64,000 nucleotides of DNA from Chloroflexota bacterium. Its GTDB lineage: Bacteria; Chloroflexota; Anaerolineae; Aggregatilineales; Phototrophicaceae. The translations under genes and the position numbers were made by a program. Positions 34,405 through 41,789 of this stretch are shown here, one piece after another. Each line of letters starts with the position of its first letter. The stretch's first letter is position 1. The notes beneath the pieces were generated by a model. That model made no database searches and was not told the origin of the DNA. It saw only the letters and a program-made list of their open reading frames with translations. The DNA is taken from contig JAPOYU010000131.1 of the NCBI GenBank assembly GCA_026706395.1, positions 1 through 64,000 on the forward strand, written 5' to 3'.

Positions 34405-36174
34405 TTACATGCCGTCGCCGGCTTTGTGGATCTCCTGGAAGAATTGATGCGTCGATTGCCACCAGGTAGCCGGGTGGTTCCAGTTATTCTCGGAAGTCGG
34501 CCAGCCGTCCCAGTAGGTGTTGTTGAAGGGGATCAGCTTGGTCGCCTGGTTCAGCGGAATGAAGGGCAGGTCTTCGTAGAGATAGCCATAGGCTTCAACC
34601 ACCAGATCAATGGCATCCGGATGACCCAGCGGCAACGAACCCAGTCGACCAACCAACTCGCTGTAAGCTTCGTTGTTCGGTCCGTCCCAACGTACGTGGT
34701 TGCTGCCCGTGGAACGATCGCCAACCGGCACCCACCAGCGGGCGGTGTAGCGGTCGAGCGAAGCCCAAGGCTCGTTGATCGAACCGCAGGCGTCCCAATC
34801 GGTGGTGGATTCGTAGTTGCCGAAGCGCTTGTTGTCGCCCCAGGTCGCGCCGGCGATGACCGCGGCGGAAGCCTCGATGCCGAAGCTCTGCAACTGCTCA
34901 ACCAGGTTGGTGGTGATGCGGCGCTTCTCGATGAAGCCCTCATGAACCTGGATTGCCAGGCTAAGCGCGTTGCCGTCCATATCGACCCAGCGGCCGTCGT
35001 CATTGCGCGAGTAGCCGTTGTTCTCCAGCAGCGCGGCAGCGGCGTCAAGGTCGGCCTCCGTATTGAAGGTCATGCCGGCATCTTCAATCGCATCGATGTA
35101 GGGGAACATACCGCCATATTCGACGTACAGAGTACGCGAGGGGATGGTAACGCCTTCGTAAGCGATGTCGATGACTTGCTGGCGGCTGATGGCGTGGTTG
35201 ATCGCCCAGCGCATTTCGGCATTATCCCAAGGCTCAACTTGCGTCTGGAAGGACAGTTGCCGCGGGCAGGGATCCAGCCAAACAAATGGCATGCCCTCGA
35301 CCCAGGCGAAGATGTTGTCGTTCGCCGCTTGCATCGCCTCAAAGGCGCCCAGCGTGACGTCCATGATGCTGTCCAGTTCGTTGGCGACAGCCATGGTCGT
35401 GCGGATCTGATCGTTACCGGTCACGACCCAGACGGCGCGCTGCGGTTCAGGCAGGTTGAAGACGCCCGTTTTGGCGCCCCACCAATCGTCATTGCGATCG
35501 TAGGTCCAAGAGGTCTCGTTGGCGGCGGTCAATACGTAGGGACCGGTGCCGAGCGGGTAACCGGCTTCGAGATCAAAGTACTTCCAGGTAAAGGGATCGA
35601 CATCGGGGCTGTCCCAGACGTGCTCGGGCAGGATACTGATGCCGCCCCAGATGCGGACCGAGAAGAAGTCCAACTGGAAGCGCGGGTTGGGCTGCGTCAG
35701 ATTGAATTGAACCGTCAGGTCGTCAACCTTCTCGACGCTTTCGATCCAGGTCTGTACGTTGCCGGCGTAGCTGAGCGAGCTGGTCTCGTCATTCAGCAGC
35801 AGGTTGATCGTCCAGACAACATCGTCGGCATTGAAGGCCTCGCCGTCCGCCCATTCCGCGCCGTCGCGCAGGTTCAGCATCCAGACGTCAAGCGCGTCGT
35901 TGGCTTCCATGCTCTCCGCCAGCCAGGGCATGATCTCGCCAGTTTCGTAGTTGAGGATGAAGAGCGGTTCCATTACGGCCTGATGCAAACCGTAGGGACG
36001 GCGGCTGTCGGGCAACAGATAGTTCATCTGGTCGAAGTTGGCGACGGCGCCCGCAGGACCGTCAACGTCGAATACGACGGTATCTTCACGCGCGACGTCC
36101 TGGGCAACAGCGGTGAAGCTGATGGCCGCGAAGACGATGACGAGAAGAACGAGAAGAAGTGCTTTTGCTTTCAT
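34405..36174 (-). CDS. ABC transporter substrate-binding protein, family 5 (DppA/OppA-like)
   Basis: A 589-residue extracytoplasmic receptor of the SBP_bac_5 family. Signal peptide 1-25 (MKAKALLLVLLVIVFAAISF, TAVAQ); no lipobox. Family features include the N-terminal MPWLAESMEANDALDVWMLNLRDGAEWADGEAFNADDVVWT region, where the ligand cleft wall starts, and NDETSWTYDRNDDWWG. The C-terminal part has NHAISRQQVIDIAYEG. GGAG nine bases upstream of the ATG supports the start. It is the first structural gene after the GntR/LacI-type regulator. With amino-sugar genes behind it, an oligosaccharide or glycopeptide ligand is more likely than a simple peptide, but this is inference. Confidence 0.92.
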   Translation of the reverse strand: MKAKALLLVLLVIVFAAISFTAVAQDVAREDTVVFDVDGPAGAVANFDQMNYLLPDSRRPYGLHQAVMEPLFILNYETGEIMPWLAESMEANDALDVWMLNLRDGAEWADGEAFNADDVVWTINLLLNDETSSLSYAGNVQTWIESVEKVDDLTVQFNLTQPNPRFQLDFFSVRIWGGISILPEHVWDSPDVDPFTWKYFDLEAGYPLGTGPYVLTAANETSWTYDRNDDWWGAKTGVFNLPEPQRAVWVVTGNDQIRTTMAVANELDSIMDVTLGAFEAMQAANDNIFAWVEGMPFVWLDPCPRQLSFQTQVEPWDNAEMRWAINHAISRQQVIDIAYEGVTIPSRTLYVEYGGMFPYIDAIEDAGMTFNTEADLDAAAALLENNGYSRNDDGRWVDMDGNALSLAIQVHEGFIEKRRITTNLVEQLQSFGIEASAAVIAGATWGDNKRFGNYESTTDWDACGSINEPWASLDRYTARWWVPVGDRSTGSNHVRWDGPNNEAYSELVGRLGSLPLGHPDAIDLVVEAYGYLYEDLPFIPLNQATKLIPFNNTYWDGWPTSENNWNHPATWWQSTHQFFQEIHKAGDGM

Positions 36175-36329
36175 TGTGGTGTTCTCCTACACAACTAAGC
36201 CAATTAGAGGAAACGATTGCCGACTCCGGGATTGGTTTGCCATCCTTTGCGGGATGACGGGCGCGCCAGCGGCGCCCGGGATTGCCATGGGCAATGTGTA
36301 TCAAGGTCCTTCGATAGCGCCTCCTTATG

Positions 36330-37514
36330 TCAGGTCGATACAATTCTGCCGGCGTCCACGAGTGGCGCCGCCGTTGACGCGCGTATACGCAGCCGGGTTG
36401 GCACGGTACAAGTTCGGGCCGGCGAATCATCGCCTTCCAAGCGATCAAGCAAGTGCTCTGCCGCGGACTTGCCCAGTTCATAGGCATCTTGACAACTCGT
36501 AGTCAGGGGTACGCCAATGTACGACGCCATACAGATATCGTCGAAGCCGACAACTGAGACATCGGCTGGTACGCCATAACCCATGTTGCGCAAGGCATTT
36601 ATCGTGATTATGGCGAGAATGTCATTGATGCAGACAATAGCCGACGGCATTGGACCTTTGGCGTCGGTTAAGCTTTCAAGCTGTTGAATGATCTGTCGGC
36701 TCTGTGAACCAACCAGGCTGTAGATATCCGTCTCGTGAAATTCGTGGCGCTTGGGCGGGCTGATCTTCCACGGTTCATGGACCAAGATGCCATGCTCTTT
36801 TAGCGCGGCCAAATAGCCGCGCCGCCGTTCGTTGACCGGATGCAAGTCATCAAAATTGGGCATAAGTTGCACGATATGCCGGTGCCCCAACTCGATCAGA
36901 TGGCAAACTAGATTGTAGGAGCCATCGAAGTTATCGCTCGCGACGTAATCCGCTCGGATACCCTCGATGGGACGATCCATGAACACGACTGGAATCTCTC
37001 TACGTTCGTATTCCCCAAGAATGGAGACCGTTTCTTTGCTTGGCTCGGCATTTGCCCAAAGCATCAGCCCGGCTACCTCGTCGTCGAGCAGCTGTTGAAG
37101 AATCCGCGCCTCGTCATCCCGATCCCGCGAATTGCTGAATATCACTTGATAGCCGGCTGAACGAAGTTCTGTCTGGGCGCTATTGAGAATATTCGTGTGG
37201 ATCTCGTTGTGGAAACTGCAGGTTAGGTATCCGATGGTGCGGTTCGCCGCGTGGTCCTGCGGCTGGTAAACGACAAATGTACCTCGGCCGGCGGTACGTT
37301 TGATTAGTCCTTCTACCTCAATCCGCTGCAAAGCGATGCGCACCGTCGTACGGCTGATATCCAAATGGCGGGCAAGCTGCATCTCGGTCGGAATGCGCTC
37401 GCCATTCTGCCAGCGCCCGGAGACGATTAGACGGCGCAGTTGATTGTGCAACTGGACATGTAGGGAGATATAACTGTTGTGATCCAGCCGGATCTTCTCA
37501 AGTTTGTCGCGCAT
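36330..37514 (-). CDS. GntR-type DNA-binding domain fused to LacI-type ligand-binding domain (AraR-like regulator)
   Basis: A 394-residue transcription regulator. Residues about 10-75 are a GntR winged helix (LHVQLHNQLRRLIVSGRWQNGERIPTEMQLARHLDISRTTVRIAL); the rest is a LacI/periplasmic-binding-like sensor (RTIGYLTCSFHNEIHTNIL, VVFMDRPIEGIRADYVASDN, VSVVGFDDICMASY). This architecture is that of AraR from Bacillus. The sensor would bind a sugar released from the imported compound. The start at 37514 gives a family-like N-terminus; the frame reaches 37571 through the operator. The gene is directly upstream of the ABC operon on the same strand, 155 bases from the receptor gene. A perfect palindrome at 37551-37570 is its likely own operator. 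Confidence 0.88.
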   Translation of the reverse strand: MRDKLEKIRLDHNSYISLHVQLHNQLRRLIVSGRWQNGERIPTEMQLARHLDISRTTVRIALQRIEVEGLIKRTAGRGTFVVYQPQDHAANRTIGYLTCSFHNEIHTNILNSAQTELRSAGYQVIFSNSRDRDDEARILQQLLDDEVAGLMLWANAEPSKETVSILGEYERREIPVVFMDRPIEGIRADYVASDNFDGSYNLVCHLIELGHRHIVQLMPNFDDLHPVNERRRGYLAALKEHGILVHEPWKISPPKRHEFHETDIYSLVGSQSRQIIQQLESLTDAKGPMPSAIVCINDILAIITINALRNMGYGVPADVSVVGFDDICMASYIGVPLTTSCQDAYELGKSAAEHLLDRLEGDDSPARTCTVPTRLRIRASTAAPLVDAGRIVST

Positions 37515-37550
37515 AAAGACCGCATCGGCGAGCAAAAAACACTTTAGATT

Positions 37551-37570
37551 TGTACATAAATGTATGTACA
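37551..37570. promoter_or_regulatory. Operator-like palindrome upstream of the GntR/LacI-type regulator
   Basis: TGTACATA (37551-37558) and TATGTACA (37563-37570) are perfect inverted copies with a 4-base spacer. The half-site TTGTAC is the core of known AraR boxes, and the regulator has AraR architecture. It lies 37 bases before the regulator start and would overlap its promoter, so autoregulation is likely. Confidence 0.65.
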
Positions 37571-37762
37571 ATGCGCGAATATAACATGGACCAAATCAAG
37601 ATGCAATACAGGAAAAAATCCGAGTTTTGCCATAGCAAGCGCAACGATTGTCAAAGCGGTGTACTTTCTATGCCGGGTTTTGTGATATGATTCGCTTCGC
37701 TGTTGCGTCAATCTGTCAACCCGACAAGGTACCCGCCAAAGTAAACGAACGAGAGGAAGGCA

Positions 37763-38149
37763 GTGGTAGCCACTCGCAAGCAGGCAGGCTGCATCAAGAC
37801 ATCGCTCATCATGGTCGGCACGGGGATCGCGTTCATCGCTGTGATCATCCTACTGGCCGATATCAAATGCGCCTATGACATTGAGAATTGGTGGGCGCCG
37901 CTCTACCCCAATGGCGAGACGGTCGATGTGCAGTACGACCTGTTCCGCGCGCGCGCCCTGGGCGTGACCAAAGTGATCATGGTATCGAGCGATGATGTCG
38001 AAACCGTGAAGCAATTCTATCGTGACACGCGCCTGGCGACCCTCCAGGCTAAGAAGACGCGCGGGCTAGCCTGGTCCGAGTCCTTCGTGCAGCCGCTGGA
38101 AAATGGCGAGGGCAGCCGCATCATTATCACCAGCGCCTGTGGAACTTAG
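37763..38149 (+). CDS. Small membrane-anchored protein of unknown function
   Basis: A 128-residue protein starting at GTG with AGGAAGG a few bases upstream. Residues 12-33 form one membrane helix (KTSLIMVGTGIAFIAVIILLAD). The rest is a compact mixed domain (YDLFRARALGVTKVIMVSSDDVETVKQFYRDT, then SRIIITSACG) that would be outside the membrane if the N-terminus is inside. I do not recognise the family. It is divergent from the regulator and ends 21 bases before the TIM-barrel isomerase gene, so the two may be cotranscribed. An in-frame start a few codons later cannot be excluded. Confidence 0.6.
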   Translation: MVATRKQAGCIKTSLIMVGTGIAFIAVIILLADIKCAYDIENWWAPLYPNGETVDVQYDLFRARALGVTKVIMVSSDDVETVKQFYRDTRLATLQAKKTRGLAWSESFVQPLENGEGSRIIITSACGT

Positions 38150-38170
38150 CTGCTCGGCGGGGCTCATCCC

Positions 38171-39058
38171 ATGAAAATTGTCGCCTTTCCCAAATGCTAC
38201 CTGGACGCCATCGCGGGCGACCGAACAATGACGGTATTCGACTGGATCGAGATGGCGAAGTCCCTGCCCGCTGAAGGGCTGGAAATGTATGAGGGCTTCT
38301 TAACCAGCCTTGACGATGCCTATATCCTGCAACTGCGCGATGCGATTCTGCAAGCGGGCTTCACCATGCCGATGCTCTGCTGTTCGCCCAATTTCACCCA
38401 CCCCGACCCCGACGAACGCAAGCGCGCGGTCGAGCATGAAGCGAATATGATCCGCGTAACGCGACTGCTCGGTGGCGCCGGCGCCGTCTGCCGCATTCTC
38501 AGCGGCCAGCGCTACCCGGAAATCTCGCGTGAGCAGGGGCTGGCCTGGGCGGTCGAATGTATCGAGCAGGTGCTGCCGGTCGCCCGCGAGCACGAGATCA
38601 TCCTCGGCCTGGAGAACCACTATAAGGACGGCTTCTGGCAATATCCGGAATTCGCGCAGAAGATGGATGTCTTCTTGGAACTGCTGGACGCGATCGACGA
38701 GCGCGAGTATTTCGGCGTGCAGTATGACCCGTCAAACGCTATTGTCGCCGGCGATGATCCGCTTGAATTGCTGCGCGCGGTCGCGGACCGCGTCGTCAGC
38801 ATGCACGCCAGCGACCGCTTCCTGTCCGATGGTTACACACTCGATGACCTTCGTGACAGCGATGGGTCTATCGGCTACTCGCCGGCGCTGCAGCACGGCG
38901 TGACGGGCAAGGGCTTGAACGACTACGACGCGATCTTTAGGATCTTGCGCGATGTCGGCTACGACGGCTGGGTCAGCATTGAAGACGGCATGAACGGCAT
39001 GGACGAGATGCGCCAGTCGCTTGAGTTTCTGCATGTGATGCGAGACAAGTACTTCTGA
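38171..39058 (+). CDS. Sugar phosphate isomerase/epimerase (xylose-isomerase-like TIM barrel)
   Basis: A 295-residue protein of the AP-endonuclease-2/IolE-like TIM-barrel family, whose members isomerise or epimerise sugars and inositols using a divalent metal. Probable metal ligands are Glu in LGLENHYKDG (about residue 142), Asp in YFGVQYDPSNAIVAGDDP, His in VSMHASDR and Glu in GWVSIEDGM. Length fits the family. It lies 21 bases after the small membrane protein and before an Uma2 gene with its own promoter. It may provide an isomerase step for the sugar pathways on either side, but the substrate is undetermined. Confidence 0.87.
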   Translation: MKIVAFPKCYLDAIAGDRTMTVFDWIEMAKSLPAEGLEMYEGFLTSLDDAYILQLRDAILQAGFTMPMLCCSPNFTHPDPDERKRAVEHEANMIRVTRLLGGAGAVCRILSGQRYPEISREQGLAWAVECIEQVLPVAREHEIILGLENHYKDGFWQYPEFAQKMDVFLELLDAIDEREYFGVQYDPSNAIVAGDDPLELLRAVADRVVSMHASDRFLSDGYTLDDLRDSDGSIGYSPALQHGVTGKGLNDYDAIFRILRDVGYDGWVSIEDGMNGMDEMRQSLEFLHVMRDKYF

Positions 39059-39096
39059 ATCGGGGCGACCGGCGCCTCCGGCGACGCGCACATGAC

Positions 39097-39124
39097 TTAC
39101 AGTAAGCGCAGCCTGTGTTATACT
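39097..39124 (+). promoter_or_regulatory. Sigma-70-type promoter for the second Uma2 gene
   Basis: TTACAG (39097-39102), a 16-base spacer and TATACT (39119-39124), 33 bases before the ATG at 39157. Confidence 0.5.
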
Positions 39125-39156
39125 CGGCGTACGCGGCACTAGATGACGAGAAGACG

Positions 39157-39732
39157 ATGGCGATCCAAGAAAAACTTTACACGATCGACGATGTGTGGGA
39201 GCTTTCCCATCGTCCGGAAAACCATGACAAGTATTTCTATCTCATTGATGGGGAGTTGTATTGGGATATGCCACCAGGTGGAGAGCACGGAGACTTGGCC
39301 GGTGAAATAATCTTTCGTTTGAAGTCCTTCGCCGAGGGACAAGAATTGGGCAAGTTCACTGTCGAAACCGGCTACTATCCGCCGGATGACCGGAACACTG
39401 TGCTCGCGCCTGATGTCGCCTTTATCAGCACAGCGAGGGCGCCGCAGCCCTTTCCCAAGAGATTCGTGCCGGCTATGCCCGATTTAGCGGTCGAAATTGT
39501 TTCTCCCACCGATTCGCTGCAAGAACTCCGGCGCAAAGCCGCGGTCTACCTCGCCAATGGTACGACACTGGTCTGGATCGTTTTGCCGGCGGAAAAAGGA
39601 GTGGATGTCTGCCGCGCTAGCGAGGGCGCCGGGCTGAACATTGAGTTTGTCGGTCCAGAGGGCAGTTTGTCTGGAGAGGCAATTTTGCCCGGCTTTGAAC
39701 TAGAACTCAAGCTGCTCTTCCCCGACTCCTGA
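39157..39732 (+). CDS. Uma2-family (DUF820) restriction-endonuclease-like protein
   Basis: A 191-residue protein of the Uma2 family with a PD-(D/E)xK-like fold. The pattern is YLIDGELYWDMPPGGEHGDLAGEI at the N-terminus, D86 in LAPDVAFI, E113 in LAVEIVSPTDS, a Lys/Arg-rich helix (LRRKAAVYLANG) and TLVWIVLPAEKGVDV. The ending SGEAILPGFELELKLLF is typical. The frame continues 14 codons upstream, but the ATG at 39157 gives the normal start. It is only distantly related to the Uma2 protein encoded at 4302-4874. It has its own promoter and no obvious link to the flanking sugar genes. The role of the family is unknown, despite the nuclease name. Confidence 0.85.
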   Translation: MAIQEKLYTIDDVWELSHRPENHDKYFYLIDGELYWDMPPGGEHGDLAGEIIFRLKSFAEGQELGKFTVETGYYPPDDRNTVLAPDVAFISTARAPQPFPKRFVPAMPDLAVEIVSPTDSLQELRRKAAVYLANGTTLVWIVLPAEKGVDVCRASEGAGLNIEFVGPEGSLSGEAILPGFELELKLLFPDS

Positions 39733-39820
39733 ACGCGCCCAAGTCCAACAATCTAGCTTCATGCAATAGCTTGCTCCGCCTTCCATATTCTAAATTCTAA
39801 CATTTAAGGGACCCGGTTGA

Positions 39821-40864
39821 ATGCACGCTCTCATAAAATACGGACGCGAAGACAAAAATGTCGAACTGCGCGATATCCCGCAGCCGCCCGATCCCGCCCC
39901 CGGCCAAGTCGTGGTGGAAGTGGGCGCCGCCGGCGTCTGCGGCAGCGACCTGCACATGTGGCGGGATCATCAGAGCTGGGCGATCAAATTGCCGCTGGTG
40001 CTCGGCCACGAATTTTGCGGCACGGTCGCCGCGGTCGGCGCAGACGTCGCTGGCTTCAATGTCGGTGACCGGGTTGCGGTAGAGACGGCGGCGGAAATCT
40101 GCGGCAGCTGCGCCTATTGCCACTCGGGCGATTACAATCAGTGCCCGCATCGCCTGGGCTACGGCGCGCTTTACGATGGCGCCTTCACGCAATACGTCGC
40201 CGCTCGGCAGCAGATCCTGCATCAGATACCTGACAACGTCTCATTCGAGCAAGCCTCGTTGACCGAGCCAATCTGCGTCGCCTACAACGCTCTGGTAGAG
40301 AAGACTCCGGTCGTCCGCCCGGGCGATATCGTGGTGATTCAAGGACCGGGTCCCATCGGCATGATGGCGCTCTTGGTGGCGAAGCTGCGCGGCGCATCCG
40401 AGATCGTCATGCTCGGCAAAAGCGTTGATCGGAAGCGCCTGGCTGTCGCTGCCGAGATTGGCGCCACGCAGACGCTCAACATCGACGAAGCCGACCCGCT
40501 CGAATTGGTGCGCTCGCTGGGCGATGGCTACGGCGCCGACCTGGTCGTCGACTGCAGCGGCGTCAGCATCGCCTTGCAATCCGCGCTGGAGATGGTGCGT
40601 CCCAACGGCACGATCACCAAGATCGGCTGGGGCCCACAGCCCATGGACTTCAATCTGGATCCGCTGGTGCAGAAGGGGGTGACGCTGCAGGGCTGCTTCA
40701 GTCACCTCTACGATACCTGGGAGCGGGCGCTGCAATTGCTCTCGACCGGGCAGATCGACCTCGCGCCCATCATCGGCGGGGTTTATCCACTGGCGGATTG
40801 GGAAGAGGCTTTTGAGCAAATGGAATCGGGCGAGAATGTGAAGTCGGTGCTGGTCCCTGTCTAA
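39821..40864 (+). CDS. Zinc-dependent medium-chain dehydrogenase (sorbitol/threonine dehydrogenase-like)
   Basis: A 347-residue MDR-family dehydrogenase. Catalytic zinc ligands: C40 in GVCGSD and H63-E64 in GHEF; structural zinc loop: C94, C97, C100 and C108. The dinucleotide fold is VVIQGPGPIGMMALLVAKLRG. It is related to the dehydrogenase encoded at 3242 but clearly different. It is 89 bases from the hexulose-phosphate-synthase-like gene downstream; a dehydrogenase next to a decarboxylase/aldolase of this type suggests oxidation of a sugar or sugar acid to a 3-keto form, followed by decarboxylation or retro-aldol cleavage. The substrate itself cannot be read from sequence. Confidence 0.88.
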   Translation: MHALIKYGREDKNVELRDIPQPPDPAPGQVVVEVGAAGVCGSDLHMWRDHQSWAIKLPLVLGHEFCGTVAAVGADVAGFNVGDRVAVETAAEICGSCAYCHSGDYNQCPHRLGYGALYDGAFTQYVAARQQILHQIPDNVSFEQASLTEPICVAYNALVEKTPVVRPGDIVVIQGPGPIGMMALLVAKLRGASEIVMLGKSVDRKRLAVAAEIGATQTLNIDEADPLELVRSLGDGYGADLVVDCSGVSIALQSALEMVRPNGTITKIGWGPQPMDFNLDPLVQKGVTLQGCFSHLYDTWERALQLLSTGQIDLAPIIGGVYPLADWEEAFEQMESGENVKSVLVPV

Positions 40865-40909
40865 ATCTTTTCGGGATACCTTAGAATTCAGAACAGCCGC
40901 GATGCAGTT

Positions 40910-40950
40910 CCCCTCTCTGATGCTTCGGGGAGGGGTTTGGGGAGGGGTAG
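40910..40950 (+). repeat. GC-tract hairpin repeat (single hairpin copy) at a gene start
   Basis: CCCCTCTCTGATG and CGGGGAGGGG form the hairpin, followed by TTTGGGGAGGGGTAG. It is nearly identical to the copy at 43440-43480. The final GGAGGGG lies six to eight bases before the first codon of the next reading frame. Confidence 0.7.
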
Positions 40951-40953
40951 AAA

Positions 40954-41622
40954 ATCGACGCCAAAATCCAAATCTCAATTGATGTCATTGATCTCCAAGA
41001 GGCGCTGGACCTCGCCCGCGCCTCGGTGAACGCCGGCGTCGACTGGCTCGAAGTCGGCACGCCGCTGCTGCTCGCCGAGGGCTTGCACGCCGTCCGCGCC
41101 TTTCGCTTCGAGTTTCCCGATACGCCCATCGTGGTCGACCTCAAGACCATGGACGGCGCCGGCCTGGAAGCCGAGATGATGTTCAAAGCTGGCGGCGACA
41201 TGGTTGTCGTCATGGGTCAGGCGCATGACGCCAGCATCATCGAGCAGGTCAAAATGGCGCAGCGCTACGGCAAGAAAGTCATGTGCGATGTCATGCTCTG
41301 CCCGGATAAACCCGGCCGGGCGCGCCAAGCCCAGGACATGGGCGTCGATTACATCATCGTGCACACCGGCTTTGACGAGCGCAACATGATCCCTGGGCTC
41401 AGCCCGCTCGACGACCTCGAGGCTGTGCTGGCGGCGGTGGACATCCCCGTGCAGGCTGTCGGCGGTTTGAGCGTGCCGCAGGCGATTGAGACGCTGGCGC
41501 TGGGCGCGGAGATCGTCGTCTTCGGCGCGCCGCTCGTCATAAGCGGGCGGGAATTCAAAGCGGCCGACCCCAACTTCGACCGGCAGCTGCGCGACATCGT
41601 CAAGCAGGTGCGCGAAGCCTAG
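40954..41622 (+). CDS. Hexulose-6-phosphate synthase / keto-gulonate-6-phosphate decarboxylase-like protein; noncanonical start
   Basis: A 222-residue protein (if begun at 40954) of the orotidine-monophosphate-decarboxylase superfamily, HPS/KGPDC branch. The beta-1 strand KIQISIDVIDLQEALDLA, EVGTPLLLAEG, the metal/catalytic motif VDLKTMDGAG (D-x-K-x-x-D) and VDYIIVHTGFDER are typical. The first possible standard start is the GTG at 41026, which would remove strand 1 and helix 1. The frame is open back to a TAG at 40948, part of the repeat; codons from 40951 (AAA ATC GAC) continue the family pattern. I place the start at ATC 40954 with GGAGGGG of the repeat upstream. Either a rare ATC/ATT start is used or the gene was damaged by the repeat. 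Confidence 0.75.
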   Translation: MDAKIQISIDVIDLQEALDLARASVNAGVDWLEVGTPLLLAEGLHAVRAFRFEFPDTPIVVDLKTMDGAGLEAEMMFKAGGDMVVVMGQAHDASIIEQVKMAQRYGKKVMCDVMLCPDKPGRARQAQDMGVDYIIVHTGFDERNMIPGLSPLDDLEAVLAAVDIPVQAVGGLSVPQAIETLALGAEIVVFGAPLVISGREFKAADPNFDRQLRDIVKQVREA

Positions 41623-41719
41623 CTTGGTTCAGGGCGGAGCGTAGCTTTCACGCCAGCGCCGTGTTGTAACACACAGCGGTTTGTGAAAATTTTCGCATGC
41701 TCGCCCGTCGAGCCTCGTA

Positions 41720-41748
41720 TTGAGAAGCTGTGACAAAGGGACTATACT
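41720..41748 (+). promoter_or_regulatory. Sigma-70-type promoter for the first acyl-CoA-dehydrogenase-like gene
   Basis: TTGAGA (41720-41725), exact 17-base spacer, TATACT (41743-41748); the ATG is 41 bases further on. Confidence 0.65.
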
Positions 41749-41789
41749 TGCCAGCTTGACGCGGGCGAGAACCGAACGGAATCATCTGC

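Noticed and set aside
34426..36198. 590-codon open frame on the plus strand
   Set aside because: Antisense shadow of the family 5 receptor at 34405-36174, with no recognisable domain.
36240..36280. GGGCGC/GCGCCC hairpin between regulator and receptor as a terminator
   Set aside because: The stem is only six bases with no T-run on the minus strand; it may weaken read-through but was not strong enough to annotate.
41026..41622. Start of the decarboxylase-like gene at the GTG 41026
   Set aside because: This would delete the first strand and helix, although upstream codons still match the family pattern, so the longer version was preferred.
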